DNA of 34,171 bases from Candidatus Pacearchaeota archaeon (lineage in GTDB: Archaea > Nanobdellota > Nanobdellia > Pacearchaeales > GW2011-AR1), in NCBI GenBank assembly GCA_016196285.1, contig JACPXY010000069.1, forward strand, positions 1 to 34,171, read 5' to 3'. The translations under genes and the position numbers were made by a program. Position 1 is the first letter of the stretch. Every line of letters starts with the position of its first letter. The notes under the pieces were generated by a model that was not told the DNA's origin, did not search any database, and worked only from the letters and a program-made list of their open reading frames with translations. Positions 25,589-33,619 of this stretch are shown in pieces.

Positions 25589-26260
25589 TTACTTCTTCTC
25601 TTTCTTCTTTTCCTGCTCAAGCAATGCTTTCTTCTCTTTTGCAATTGCCGCCTCAAGAGCCTCAAGTTTCTTCAGTTTCTCCTTAGTTGAATCCTGCTCC
25701 TTTGCTTCAGGTGCTCCGGGAGCTTCAGGCTGAGGAGCTTGCTGGGACATCTTCTGCATGTCCTGCGGTGAGATGCGCTTAATATAATCGAGAATTGACG
25801 CTTTTTCCATCTTGAGAACAGTGCGCGACTCGTCATCTACATGCGCACGCAGAATCCCCATGCCGGAGAGAACGCAGTTCAGATTCCAGAGCGTCTTGCC
25901 CTCAATTTTCTGTATGACTGCAATAATCTTCTTAATCTCTTCAGTAATGCTCCTGTTTTTCATCTCATCTTCCAAGATACCCTTCAGTGCATCTAGGTCC
26001 ACTTTTGTAATAAGGTCGAGCTTTTCCGGAATTTTTGAGTTTATTAGAGAGAGCTTCTGCATCGTTATGCCATGATCAATTGTAAATGCGGCTACTTTCT
26101 TCTCAGCAGGAATATAATAATCAATCTGGTGGATATTTTTTCCTGCTTCCAAGTCAAGAACGAAGAATCCGGCAGCCATGTACGCATCCTTGTATTGCTG
26201 CTGAAATTCCTTATATTCGGAAGAATTATGCAATTTATCTACAAATGGCTTGAGTTTCAT
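25589..26260 (-). CDS. Conserved-looking hypothetical protein with coiled-coil tail
   Basis: 223 residues, soluble. Residues 1-155 look like a compact alpha/beta domain, with YIPAEKKVAAFTIDHG and LWNLNCVLSGMGILRAHVDD as the most distinctive parts. Then a Pro/Ala/Glu linker (PQPEAPGAPEAKEQD) and a Lys/Glu coiled coil to the end. I recognise no function. TTATAAACC (minus strand, near 26292-26299) is about 35 nt from the ATG, giving a leader of about 10 nt. It lies downstream of vapC in the same orientation but with its own promoter. Confidence 0.6.
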   Translation of the reverse strand: MKLKPFVDKLHNSSEYKEFQQQYKDAYMAAGFFVLDLEAGKNIHQIDYYIPAEKKVAAFTIDHGITMQKLSLINSKIPEKLDLITKVDLDALKGILEDEMKNRSITEEIKKIIAVIQKIEGKTLWNLNCVLSGMGILRAHVDDESRTVLKMEKASILDYIKRISPQDMQKMSQQAPQPEAPGAPEAKEQDSTKEKLKKLEALEAAIAKEKKALLEQEKKKEKK

Positions 26261-26294
26261 GCTCTGTTATCTGCAAAGAAGTAGTGCGAGGTTT

Positions 26295-26321
26295 ATAAGG
26301 TTTTAGCTTCTAAAACCTTAT
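26295..26321. terminator. 12-bp perfect hairpin with triloop CTT at the end of vapC
   Basis: ATAAGGTTTTAG (26295-26306) pairs perfectly with CTAAAACCTTAT (26310-26321). The hairpin includes the vapC stop codon and overlaps the TATA box of the next gene, so ending the vapBC transcript and starting the 26260 gene use the same DNA. Confidence 0.55.
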
Positions 26322-26692
26322 TCAATCACCTCTACCCCTTCCAATCCCTTGAAGTGGTGGTCTAAGGTAACAACGGTAAATCCATATTCCTGAGCAGTAA
26401 GGTATATGCATGAATCCATAATGCCCCAATTATGCATTTCCTTTTTCCTTTCTACTGTAAAGACTCCTGCGTTTATTAGAGTCTCTTCTTTTATATGCAG
26501 GACCTTCACCATTCCTCTGATACGTGCGATAATATCGCTCAGAGGAAGATTACTTTTTGTACACCAAGCAGCAACCTCTCCCAATGAGATTGAGGAGACA
26601 TAGCACTGCTCTTCACTCAGATAGTTTTTAACTTTATCTCCTTGAAGAGTTCCTTCGAGATAAGAGATAATTGCAGAAGTGTCAAGCAGCAT
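26318..26692 (-). CDS. vapC: VapC-type PIN-domain ribonuclease toxin
   Basis: 124 residues, normal for VapC. The four acidic residues of the PIN active site are visible: D4 (LLDTSAI), E39 (LGEVAAW), D93 (IMDSCIYLTA) and D111 (VTLDHHF). The family cleaves RNA, often tRNA or rRNA, using Mg2+, and is held inactive by its antitoxin. Its ATG follows the vapB stop by one base, so the two are co-transcribed and probably translationally coupled. Confidence 0.85.
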   Translation of the reverse strand: MLLDTSAIISYLEGTLQGDKVKNYLSEEQCYVSSISLGEVAAWCTKSNLPLSDIIARIRGMVKVLHIKEETLINAGVFTVERKKEMHNWGIMDSCIYLTAQEYGFTVVTLDHHFKGLEGVEVIE

Positions 26693-26693
26693 A

Positions 26694-26927
26694 TTACTTC
26701 TTTAGGCGCGCTAGACGATCTGTTCGGTCCCTCACAAATGGTTTAGCCCCTCTGGCCATGCCGAAAGACTTCTCTATTAGCTTAAGGTCTTTCCTCACGA
26801 GGATAGTAAGTTCTATCTCCTGTCCTTCTTTGAGACCTTTTTCTTCAATTACTTCTCTTGGAAGTATCACGCCAAAAGACGTACCGATATTTCTCAGCTT
26901 TGTTTTTACAATTTCAGACATCTGCAT
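26694..26927 (-). CDS. vapB: VapB-type AbrB/MazE-fold antitoxin
   Basis: 77 residues. RNIGTSFGVILPREVIEEKG followed by KEGQEIEL is the swapped-hairpin AbrB DNA-binding fold; the basic C terminus (RDRTDRLARLKK) would wrap the toxin. Such antitoxins repress their own operon. A perfect 18-bp palindrome overlaps the start codon (26926-26943). The ATG at 26927 or the second at 26921 could be used; TATAAATA at 26945-26952 fits either. Confidence 0.85.
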   Translation of the reverse strand: MQMSEIVKTKLRNIGTSFGVILPREVIEEKGLKEGQEIELTILVRKDLKLIEKSFGMARGAKPFVRDRTDRLARLKK

Positions 26928-26943
26928 TATAATATATTATAAT
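26926..26943. promoter_or_regulatory. Palindromic operator candidate of vapBC
   Basis: ATTATAATATATTATAAT is a perfect palindrome between the TATA box and the vapB start, overlapping the start codon. The position suits autorepression by VapB or the VapBC complex. It is all A/T, so chance is a real alternative. Confidence 0.45.
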
Positions 26944-26955
26944 ATATAAATATTT

Positions 26956-28665
26956 CTACTCTCTCAGCTCTATCTTTCTCTGCAGCTCTTTAATGAACTC
27001 TGTTGGCTTGATGCCGAACTCCGGCTTCTTGCCTCTTGAGCGGACTGCAAGCGTGCCTTTCTCCTCTTCCTTGTCGCCTATGACTATGATGTACGGTACT
27101 TTTTGCACTTCGGCATCACGCACCTTATCACTGACAGTCGTGTTCCTGAAGTCGGTATCAATCCGCGTTTTGGGAAGTTCTTTCCTAAGATGTTCTGCCA
27201 CCTTCTCGGCTGCCTTTACATTCCTGTCTGTGAAATTAATAATCCTGACCTGCACTGGAGAGAGCCAGACTGGCAGAACGCCTGAAGTCTGCTCAAGCAG
27301 ATATGCTACAAAGCGCTCAAAACTACCCAGAATCGCCCGATGAATGATAATCGGATACTGCTTCTCTCCTTTCTCATCGATATAATGCATCTCCAACCTC
27401 TTCGGGATTACGATATCTACTTGTGAGGTGGCAATGGTTTCCTCTTTTCCTTGCGAATTCTTGATTTGCACGTCAATCTTAGGCCCATAAAATGCAGCTT
27501 CTCCAACTTCTTCTGTAAACTTCTTTCCTGATGCGCTCATTGCTTTCCTAATCTCATCGCATGCATGCATCCATTCCTTCGGGTCGCCGGTGAACTTATC
27601 AGGCTTGCCTGCAAAGTCAGGCAATGAAAGCCTGAACCAGTAATCTTTAATACCTACTTTTTTGTATACTTCTTCAAATAGATTAATTACTTTTAAGAAT
27701 TCCTCTTTCAGCTGGACAGGGGTGCAATAGATGTGTGAATCATTCTGGGTAAATGCTCTGACACGAATCAGTCCATAGGTTACTCCTGAAAGTTCTTGCC
27801 GGTACGTCATGCCTGGTTCTGCAAGCCTCAAGGGAAGATCACGATAACTCTTGACAATCTTATTGAAAATCATATGATGGTGCGGGCAGTTCATAGGCTT
27901 CAGATAGTAGTTAACTCCTTCAATCTGGATAGGAGGATACATGCTCTCTGCGTAATATGGCAAGTGACCTGTTTTCTCGTAGATTGTGCCCTTAGTAATA
28001 TGCGGTGTGGATACATATTTGTAGCCATGTTTTTCCTCTACCTCGCGCATGAACTCAATTAACTCATGCCTGATAGTCTCCCCATTCGGCAGCCACAACG
28101 GCAAACCTGGGCCAATCTCATCGCTGAGATAGAAGATACCCAAATCCTCTCCAAGAATTCTATGGTCATTTGGCTTCAGATTTCTCCTGTCAAGAATAAT
28201 CTTCTTCTCTTTGCCTGGCTTCATTGCGGGTTTTGCATTCGGAGTTGCTTCAGCGACCCTGAACTCCTTGCTTAATTCAGAAAGGGGATGACCTTTGCAC
28301 TTCAATTCAAACTCTTTGTAATAGCCGAATGGTGCGCGGGTGACTTCGTATCCTTCCTTCTGAAGCGTGTGCTGCGCAGAGACCATCCACTCCAACGCAG
28401 TATCAGGCGGGGCGAGCATGCTGGAGAGGTGCGCATACGGATACAATACAATCTTTCTTGCTTTCACTTCTTCTGCGGTTTTCTTGACTGCTGCAAGGTA
28501 TTGCTTCAAAATAGAGTCATTATCTCCCTGTTCTACTGCAGTCAAGACTACCAAACAGTCCTTGACCTCTTTCTGCTCTTTATCCTTCAAATCCTCTGCT
28601 TTTGCCAGCGCTTTCTTGAGCGGCTTGAACTTGATGTAATCGCAATGCAGTGTAATCAGTCGCAT
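26956..28665 (-). CDS. thrS: Threonyl-tRNA synthetase, archaeal type
   Basis: 569 residues. Residues 1-140 match the archaeal D-aminoacyl-tRNA-deacylase-like editing domain (MRLITLHCDYIKF; IVLYPYAHLSS), which removes mischarged serine, rather than the bacterial TGS/N2 domains. The class II core follows: zinc ligands C260 (PMNCPHHH), H311 (NDSHIYC) and H442, motif 2 around R289 (YRQELSG) and motif 3 GSFERFVAYLLEQ (447-459). Residues from about 465 form the anticodon-binding domain. The TATA-like ATTTAAAG, centre about 28691, is 26 nt before the ATG. Slightly shorter than most archaeal ThrRS, with no key motif missing. Confidence 0.93.
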   Translation of the reverse strand: MRLITLHCDYIKFKPLKKALAKAEDLKDKEQKEVKDCLVVLTAVEQGDNDSILKQYLAAVKKTAEEVKARKIVLYPYAHLSSMLAPPDTALEWMVSAQHTLQKEGYEVTRAPFGYYKEFELKCKGHPLSELSKEFRVAEATPNAKPAMKPGKEKKIILDRRNLKPNDHRILGEDLGIFYLSDEIGPGLPLWLPNGETIRHELIEFMREVEEKHGYKYVSTPHITKGTIYEKTGHLPYYAESMYPPIQIEGVNYYLKPMNCPHHHMIFNKIVKSYRDLPLRLAEPGMTYRQELSGVTYGLIRVRAFTQNDSHIYCTPVQLKEEFLKVINLFEEVYKKVGIKDYWFRLSLPDFAGKPDKFTGDPKEWMHACDEIRKAMSASGKKFTEEVGEAAFYGPKIDVQIKNSQGKEETIATSQVDIVIPKRLEMHYIDEKGEKQYPIIIHRAILGSFERFVAYLLEQTSGVLPVWLSPVQVRIINFTDRNVKAAEKVAEHLRKELPKTRIDTDFRNTTVSDKVRDAEVQKVPYIIVIGDKEEEKGTLAVRSRGKKPEFGIKPTEFIKELQRKIELRE

Positions 28666-28702
28666 GATGCAGTTACAGAATGGGATTATTTAAAGATGTT
28701 GT

Positions 28703-29719
28703 CTACTTCTTATCGGCAGAGAGCAGTGTTGAAGCAGCATTTTCCTGAGAGATATGTACTTGCTCTAGCGTATTCTCTATCATCTTTGCAATTGCCTCTT
28801 GGGGAGATACGTTTCCCTGGAGCACTTTTTTGTATATTCCAGGACCATGTCTATACTGGAGAAGCTGGAAGAATGTGCTTCCTTTGACATAATCTTCCAT
28901 CTCAGTCTCATTCATTGAATATGGGCTCTTGGGTAATACGCGAGGAGTGCATACTTCTCCTCTCTCTGCAAGCTTCTCTCTCATCCACTCTGCTGTTACT
29001 GCCAATGCAGCCATTCTCTCTAATTCAACACTGCATTTTAATTGCAGAGCACCTTCCTCGTCTGACCATTGAGAGGCAAGATGATGCTCAACACCCTTTG
29101 CATGGCCTTCGCACATCATGCTGAATCTATGACCTTGAGGCAGCCCCCGCGTATGTTGCACGTGATGCGTGTACTCATGAAGCGCTCCTGAGAGTACTTT
29201 TTCCCGCGTCTTTCCTGGCAGGGAGACCTCTGCAAAACGTGGAAAATAACTGGCGTTACTTCCATCCCTTAGGTAGAAGAATCCTGCAAGCATTGCCTGC
29301 ATCATCCCTGCTCCCATAAGCCCTCCCCCCATAACTTCATTGTAAGGAGTAATCAACGATCCAGCTGAAAGCAAAGAGGCTGCTATAAGTGAGGGTAATC
29401 TCACTCCTGGAGTAAGCCGATAAAATGATAATGTTGGAAGAGAAACATCGCTGCTTTCCAGCAGAGTATTGACTTTCTCCCGCGCTTTTGTCAAGAGAGC
29501 CTGTTTTTCTTCTTGCGAGACTCTCTCCCCTTTTTCTTCAGAGAGCAGAGCAAAAATCGAATCCAAGCTCTCGCCGTGCTCTTCACACTCCGCAATCATA
29601 TTTAATCCGCGTGCATAGATTAGCGCTTCGGTAAACTGCACGAGCTCTTTTTGCAGCAGAATCTCTTCAAGAACATCGTTATGCCATTCTTCAGAGAGTT
29701 TTTGTTTTGATGCGTTCAT
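28703..29719 (-). CDS. HExxH metallopeptidase-like protein (gluzincin-like)
   Basis: 338 residues from ATG 29719. LHEYTHHVQ gives H181-E182-x-x-H185, and MCEGHAKGVEHH follows about 20 residues later, where E204 (or E211) could be the third zinc ligand as in gluzincins. A hydrophobic, Gly/Met-rich segment (about 107-150) precedes the motif and may be membrane-associated. No signal peptide at the N terminus, which is helical and charged. Substrate unknown. The frame extends to 29740, but TTATAAAC (29742-29749) lies 27 nt from 29719 and only 6 nt from 29740, so the shorter start is used. Divergent from the lysozyme gene. Confidence 0.6.
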   Translation of the reverse strand: MNASKQKLSEEWHNDVLEEILLQKELVQFTEALIYARGLNMIAECEEHGESLDSIFALLSEEKGERVSQEEKQALLTKAREKVNTLLESSDVSLPTLSFYRLTPGVRLPSLIAASLLSAGSLITPYNEVMGGGLMGAGMMQAMLAGFFYLRDGSNASYFPRFAEVSLPGKTREKVLSGALHEYTHHVQHTRGLPQGHRFSMMCEGHAKGVEHHLASQWSDEEGALQLKCSVELERMAALAVTAEWMREKLAERGEVCTPRVLPKSPYSMNETEMEDYVKGSTFFQLLQYRHGPGIYKKVLQGNVSPQEAIAKMIENTLEQVHISQENAASTLLSADKK

Positions 29720-29821
29720 TCTCTTTAGGCGAATTATCATCTTATAAACTTTTCTATTGTCGTATCTACCAAGGAGTTACAAAAAGCAAAGGTTTAAAAG
29801 AACAGGAGAATCCTGAAATCT

Positions 29822-30415
29822 ATGAAGCAAAGAGGGCTAACTGTCTTGCTTGCAAGCGCGTACCTTTTGGGAGCGCCTTTGGCGAGCGAGAGCGCTGCTG
29901 CAGAGACAAGAGATTCGCTTGACAAACGGATGATTCAGCACGAAGGATATAGAACGAAAGTATACAAGGACAGTGAAGGCATTCCTACCATCGGCATCGG
30001 CTTCAACCTCTCGAGAAAAGACGCTCCATTTTACATGCAAAAAATCGGCGCTGATCACCAGCGGATTATGGAAGGCAAGCAGGAACTGACCGAGCGACAG
30101 GTTACTGACCTGTATCTCATGGAAAAATCGAATGTTCATACTTCTGCGAAGAGAATGTTCCCTGATTTTGACACGCACCCTGTTGTCGTGCAGGAAGTCG
30201 TGTTTGAGATGATCTATAATCTGGGTGCGCGTGGCTTCGGCAAATTTGAGAAGACGGTCGCTGCCATTAAGAGACGGGATTATGAGACTGCTGCCCAAGA
30301 GATGCAAAACTCCAAATGGTATGCGCAAGTAGGCAATCGCAGCAAGACACTCGTGCAGCAGATGAAGTCTGCTGCAGTGAAGCAGAAAAGCAAACAGAAT
30401 AAGAACCATGAATAA
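29822..30415 (+). CDS. Secreted T4-type lysozyme (GH24 muramidase)
   Basis: 197 residues. A signal peptide (1 to about 27: KQRGLTVLLASAYLLGAPLA, then an SESAAA|ET-like cleavage site) is followed by a complete GH24 domain. The catalytic triad is E41 (IQHEGYR), D50 (VYKDSEG) and T56 (PTIGIGF), with the same 9- and 6-residue spacings as E11/D20/T26 of phage T4 lysozyme. Downstream NLGARGFGKF and KWYAQVGNRSKTL match the C-terminal lobe. The enzyme cleaves the MurNAc-GlcNAc bonds of bacterial peptidoglycan, which archaea lack, so the target is probably bacterial. TTTAAAAG (about 29792-29799) gives leaderless spacing, so the gene carries a native-style archaeal promoter. The Lys-rich tail is extra. 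Confidence 0.9.
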   Translation: MKQRGLTVLLASAYLLGAPLASESAAAETRDSLDKRMIQHEGYRTKVYKDSEGIPTIGIGFNLSRKDAPFYMQKIGADHQRIMEGKQELTERQVTDLYLMEKSNVHTSAKRMFPDFDTHPVVVQEVVFEMIYNLGARGFGKFEKTVAAIKRRDYETAAQEMQNSKWYAQVGNRSKTLVQQMKSAAVKQKSKQNKNHE

Positions 30416-30506
30416 GCTGATTGAAGCACAGAATCATATCCTCTATTGGAGCGAGCGCAGCATCTGTATCATGCGACGCCTATCTGTTCTCTAAATAGTC
30501 TCTCTT

Positions 30507-31616
30507 TCACGTCTTTATGAACTTCTTCAAATCTTTCTTCGCCTTCTCGCGGTTTGCCGCGTGCGTCTTGACGAAAGACTGCATTTTATCTATGAGATAC
30601 GCCTTTAACTCTCCTGAAAGGAGTTTCCCAGAACGATAGTCTGTTTCAAGTTTCTGCAGCTTCTTGTCATCCGGCTCGAAGATGTACTTGAGATACTGGA
30701 ATGAGACATCAATGTCTGGATTGCCGCCGTGCTTCCGATGCTCTTCTAACGTATCTTTTCCTCCTGAAAACGCATACTTGTTTATTTTCTTCTTTATCTC
30801 TTCCGGAGAATCGGTCAGTGCGATGAATGAAGTAGAATCTGAGGAAGACATCTTTCCCCCATTCAAACCTGGAATAAAGATATGATAAGTCGAGCTGAGC
30901 TGAGTAAAGGCAAATTCCTTGGCGCGCTGCGCAATGTCGCGAGCGAGCCGAAGATGCGGATCCTGGTCAATGCCTACTGGAACAATGACTGGCACTGGAC
31001 CTTCGAACTCTGCTAATTGAGGATGCAGCATGTCAGATGCCTGAAGCAGTGCTGAAAGCATCTTGCCTGGCGTGATGTCTCCGTAGACTGCCTTGAACTC
31101 ATTGAATGTTGCATACCGGGCGAGCTGGTTTTGCAGACGATAGAACGCATTTGCTTTCTCGGCATCGGTGCTCCTATCACTCTGGAAATAAATCTCGCAA
31201 TTCTCCGGCTTCAGGCCAAGTGAGATATAATTTGTGATGTATTCCTCGATGGCAATCTTCCGGCTCTCCTCCAGTGATTGACCGCGAGCATTGTATGCCT
31301 CCAGATCAGCAACCGCGATGTAGAGCTTTGCGCCGTGCTGCTGATAGAATATCATCTGCTGGGCAACCAGCATATGACCGATATGGAACTTGCCAGTTGG
31401 CATCAGACCGGTCATCATCACATATGGTTTCTTGCTCTTCATGGCTTCAAGAATGCGCTGGATATCTCGATGGGCAAAAACCACCTTTCTTCTGAACAGT
31501 ACATTTTTCGTAAAGATATCCGGCAGCTCCTTAAGAGGTGAGATGCCGAACTCCTTGACCAGCTTGTCGTAGTCAATATCTCCTTTTACCTCCCATGGAT
31601 TCATGACCTGTGACAT
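30507..31616 (-). CDS. trpS: Tryptophanyl-tRNA synthetase, archaeal/eukaryotic type
   Basis: 369 residues. N-terminal NPWEVKGDIDYDKLVKEFG is the characteristic opening of archaeal and eukaryotic TrpRS. HIGH (78-81, GKFHIGHML) and KMSSS (255-259, NGGKMSSSD) are the class I signature motifs. ADLEAYNAR and VGIDQDPHLRLARDIA line the active site. It charges tRNA-Trp. TTTATAAA (31638-31645) is 25 nt before the ATG at 31616. Divergent from the pseudo-cyclase gene. Confidence 0.93.
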   Translation of the reverse strand: MSQVMNPWEVKGDIDYDKLVKEFGISPLKELPDIFTKNVLFRRKVVFAHRDIQRILEAMKSKKPYVMMTGLMPTGKFHIGHMLVAQQMIFYQQHGAKLYIAVADLEAYNARGQSLEESRKIAIEEYITNYISLGLKPENCEIYFQSDRSTDAEKANAFYRLQNQLARYATFNEFKAVYGDITPGKMLSALLQASDMLHPQLAEFEGPVPVIVPVGIDQDPHLRLARDIAQRAKEFAFTQLSSTYHIFIPGLNGGKMSSSDSTSFIALTDSPEEIKKKINKYAFSGGKDTLEEHRKHGGNPDIDVSFQYLKYIFEPDDKKLQKLETDYRSGKLLSGELKAYLIDKMQSFVKTHAANREKAKKDLKKFIKT

Positions 31617-31637
31617 CTGACTCCGAGGCAGCGGATG

Positions 31638-31678
31638 TTTATAAAGCTTACAGACGGGAATGCAATAAGGTTTATATA
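31638..31678. promoter_or_regulatory. Divergent promoter pair (TrpRS and pseudo-cyclase gene)
   Basis: TTTATAAA at 31638-31645 serves TrpRS (start 31616). TTTATATA at 31671-31678 serves the plus-strand gene (start 31700). Both are centred 25-26 nt from the start codon. Their cores lie 25 bp apart, so the two initiation complexes could interfere. Confidence 0.6.
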
Positions 31679-31699
31679 GAAACTCTCATTAAAAAACAG

Positions 31700-33619
31700 A
31701 TGAAAAAAGGGTTGTTCTTTGTACTCATTGTCCTCCTGCTTCCTGCTGTTTCTGCTGAGCTATTCCTGACGCAGCCTTCTGGATTGTACAATCTGGGAGA
31801 TGAGCTGAACATGACGATAAGCATCACTAGGCCTGCACAAACGAATGATTTTGCAACTGTTGCATTAACGTGCAATGGCAGTGAGCTTGAATTGTATAAA
31901 AGTCCGGTAAGCGTGAAAGCAGGCGAGCAGAAGCAGCTCTCGTTTACCAGTGCTCTGGACAATTTTGTGCTTGGAGGATTAAGAGGAGACTGTGTACTGC
32001 AGGCAGCATATGCAGACGAGTCGGTGGAAAGCAGACGATTTGAAATTAGTGACGAGGTTATCGTAACTATTACTCTGCCAGCAAGCATTGTTGATCCTGG
32101 AAGCATTCTTCAGATTAGCGGAAATGCTGTCAAAAAGAATGGACAGCCTCTTACTGGAAGTGTTGAGATGGGTATTGCGCAGCTCGGCAGCTCTGCATTG
32201 ACTGCTGTGCAAAATGGAGCCTTTGTATTTAATGTAAGTATTCCTGCACAGGCGCGTTCAGGGCTGTATCCTATAAAAGTAAGTGCATATGACACTGACT
32301 TTTCTTCACAGACTGCTAATCACGGCAGTGCTGAAACAACAGTACGGATTCGCCAGGTCTTGACACGGCTTGATATCGCTTTGAGCAGCCTTTCGCTCTT
32401 TCCTGGAAACAATCTCAGCTATACTGTTCTTGCCTACGACCAGGCAGATGATGAGATGGCCGCGGATACCCATGTGCAGATCTTTACACCTCTCGGAGCA
32501 GTACGGACAGACAAGCTTGCACAGACAGGAGCTACCCAAACTCTCAGCTCTAATTCTAATGATACCTCTGGCTCGTGGAGCATCAGTGCGCAAGCTGATT
32601 CATTACAGACTGCCAAATCCTTTCTTGTTGAGGAGCATATGAATGCCACCTTTGTACTGGAGAATGACGTATTAGTAATAAGGAATACAGGCAATGTACA
32701 GTATACTAAGCCAGTACACATCTCTATTGGAGAAAATGGACAGATCAAAGATGTCTCTCTGGATGTCGGCATGGAGAAGCGGTATCGGCTGGATGCTCCT
32801 GACGGCGAGTATGCTATTGAAGTAGATGACGGCAACCTAACCTCTGAACTCGGAAGCGTTTTCTTATCAGGCAATGCTGTTTCTGTTAGAGACACTGATG
32901 AGAATTTTATCTCGACTATGCCCTGGTTCTGGGTTATCATCATCCTTGTTGTGGGATGCATTGGCTTCTTCTATTATCTGAAGACAGCCAAGCGCGATTA
33001 TTGGAGTGAAGCTTCAGCTCCTGCGCCTACCAGTCCGCGCATTGCGGTACTAAAACCTCATGCTGGAAAGGAGACTAAGATTAATCAAGGAGAGAAACAG
33101 AAAGCAACCTTTGTTGCACTCAAGCTCAAGCATGAACCTGCCTCGGGACCTGCGCATGAGACTATTAAGAAAGTGATTGCAGAAGCCAAGGCAGCGCAGG
33201 CTCACGGTTCAAAAACACCAGGAAGCATGATGTTTGTCCTTACTTCGGCAACGACAAAGCGCCAGGAAAACACGCTCGAAGGCGTACAGCTTGCACAGAC
33301 CTTAAGTGCCTTGTTAAGTGAACATAACCAGAAATACAGCCAAAAGATTGAGTATGGCATTGGAGTTCATGATGGAGAACTGATTGCCGAGCTTACCAAA
33401 GGCTCGTTTGCATACCATGCTCTGGGCAATGCAGTAATTGCTGCAAAGAAGCTTGCTGCAAGCGTTGAGAATGGGGTAAGCATCTCTGATCCTGTGCATA
33501 GCATAACTAGAGCACGGGTGAAGGTTGAGCGCGGACGCGAAGGATGGAATGTCAAGAGCATTAATGACAACTCTAAGTACAGCGATTTCATCGACAGCTT
33601 CATGCATAGAAATGGCTAG
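31700..33619 (+). CDS. Single-pass surface protein with degenerate class III cyclase-like cytoplasmic domain
   Basis: 639 residues from ATG 31700. Signal peptide KKGLFFVLIVLLLPAVSA, then about 385 extracellular residues of Ig-like/CARDB-like beta-sandwiches with N-glycosylation sequons, a membrane helix (about 409-427, WFWVIIILVVGCIGFFYYL) and a cytoplasmic part. Residues 468-600 follow the order of class III nucleotidyl cyclases: KATFVALKL (468-476), a helix ending before GSMMFVLTSA (508-517), IEYGIGVHDGE (550-560, compare RIGIGIHTGE) and LGNAVIAAKKLA (575-586, compare IGDAVNLAARLE). The metal-binding Asp positions and the transition-state Asn and Arg are replaced (V/L, I, K), so catalysis is unlikely. 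TTTATATA 26 nt upstream fixes the start; the frame to 31610 overlaps TrpRS. Confidence 0.65.
   Translation: MKKGLFFVLIVLLLPAVSAELFLTQPSGLYNLGDELNMTISITRPAQTNDFATVALTCNGSELELYKSPVSVKAGEQKQLSFTSALDNFVLGGLRGDCVLQAAYADESVESRRFEISDEVIVTITLPASIVDPGSILQISGNAVKKNGQPLTGSVEMGIAQLGSSALTAVQNGAFVFNVSIPAQARSGLYPIKVSAYDTDFSSQTANHGSAETTVRIRQVLTRLDIALSSLSLFPGNNLSYTVLAYDQADDEMAADTHVQIFTPLGAVRTDKLAQTGATQTLSSNSNDTSGSWSISAQADSLQTAKSFLVEEHMNATFVLENDVLVIRNTGNVQYTKPVHISIGENGQIKDVSLDVGMEKRYRLDAPDGEYAIEVDDGNLTSELGSVFLSGNAVSVRDTDENFISTMPWFWVIIILVVGCIGFFYYLKTAKRDYWSEASAPAPTSPRIAVLKPHAGKETKINQGEKQKATFVALKLKHEPASGPAHETIKKVIAEAKAAQAHGSKTPGSMMFVLTSATTKRQENTLEGVQLAQTLSALLSEHNQKYSQKIEYGIGVHDGELIAELTKGSFAYHALGNAVIAAKKLAASVENGVSISDPVHSITRARVKVERGREGWNVKSINDNSKYSDFIDSFMHRNG

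Noticed and set aside
28288-28887. 199-codon plus-strand frame
   Set aside because: It is antisense to the 5' end of ThrRS and the end of the metallopeptidase gene; the composition is that of a shadow frame.
29837-30409. 190-codon minus-strand frame
   Set aside because: It is antisense to the lysozyme, whose catalytic triad and signal peptide are clear.
31610-31699. Longer start for the pseudo-cyclase protein
   Set aside because: It overlaps TrpRS and both promoters; the signal peptide begins at the ATG at 31700.
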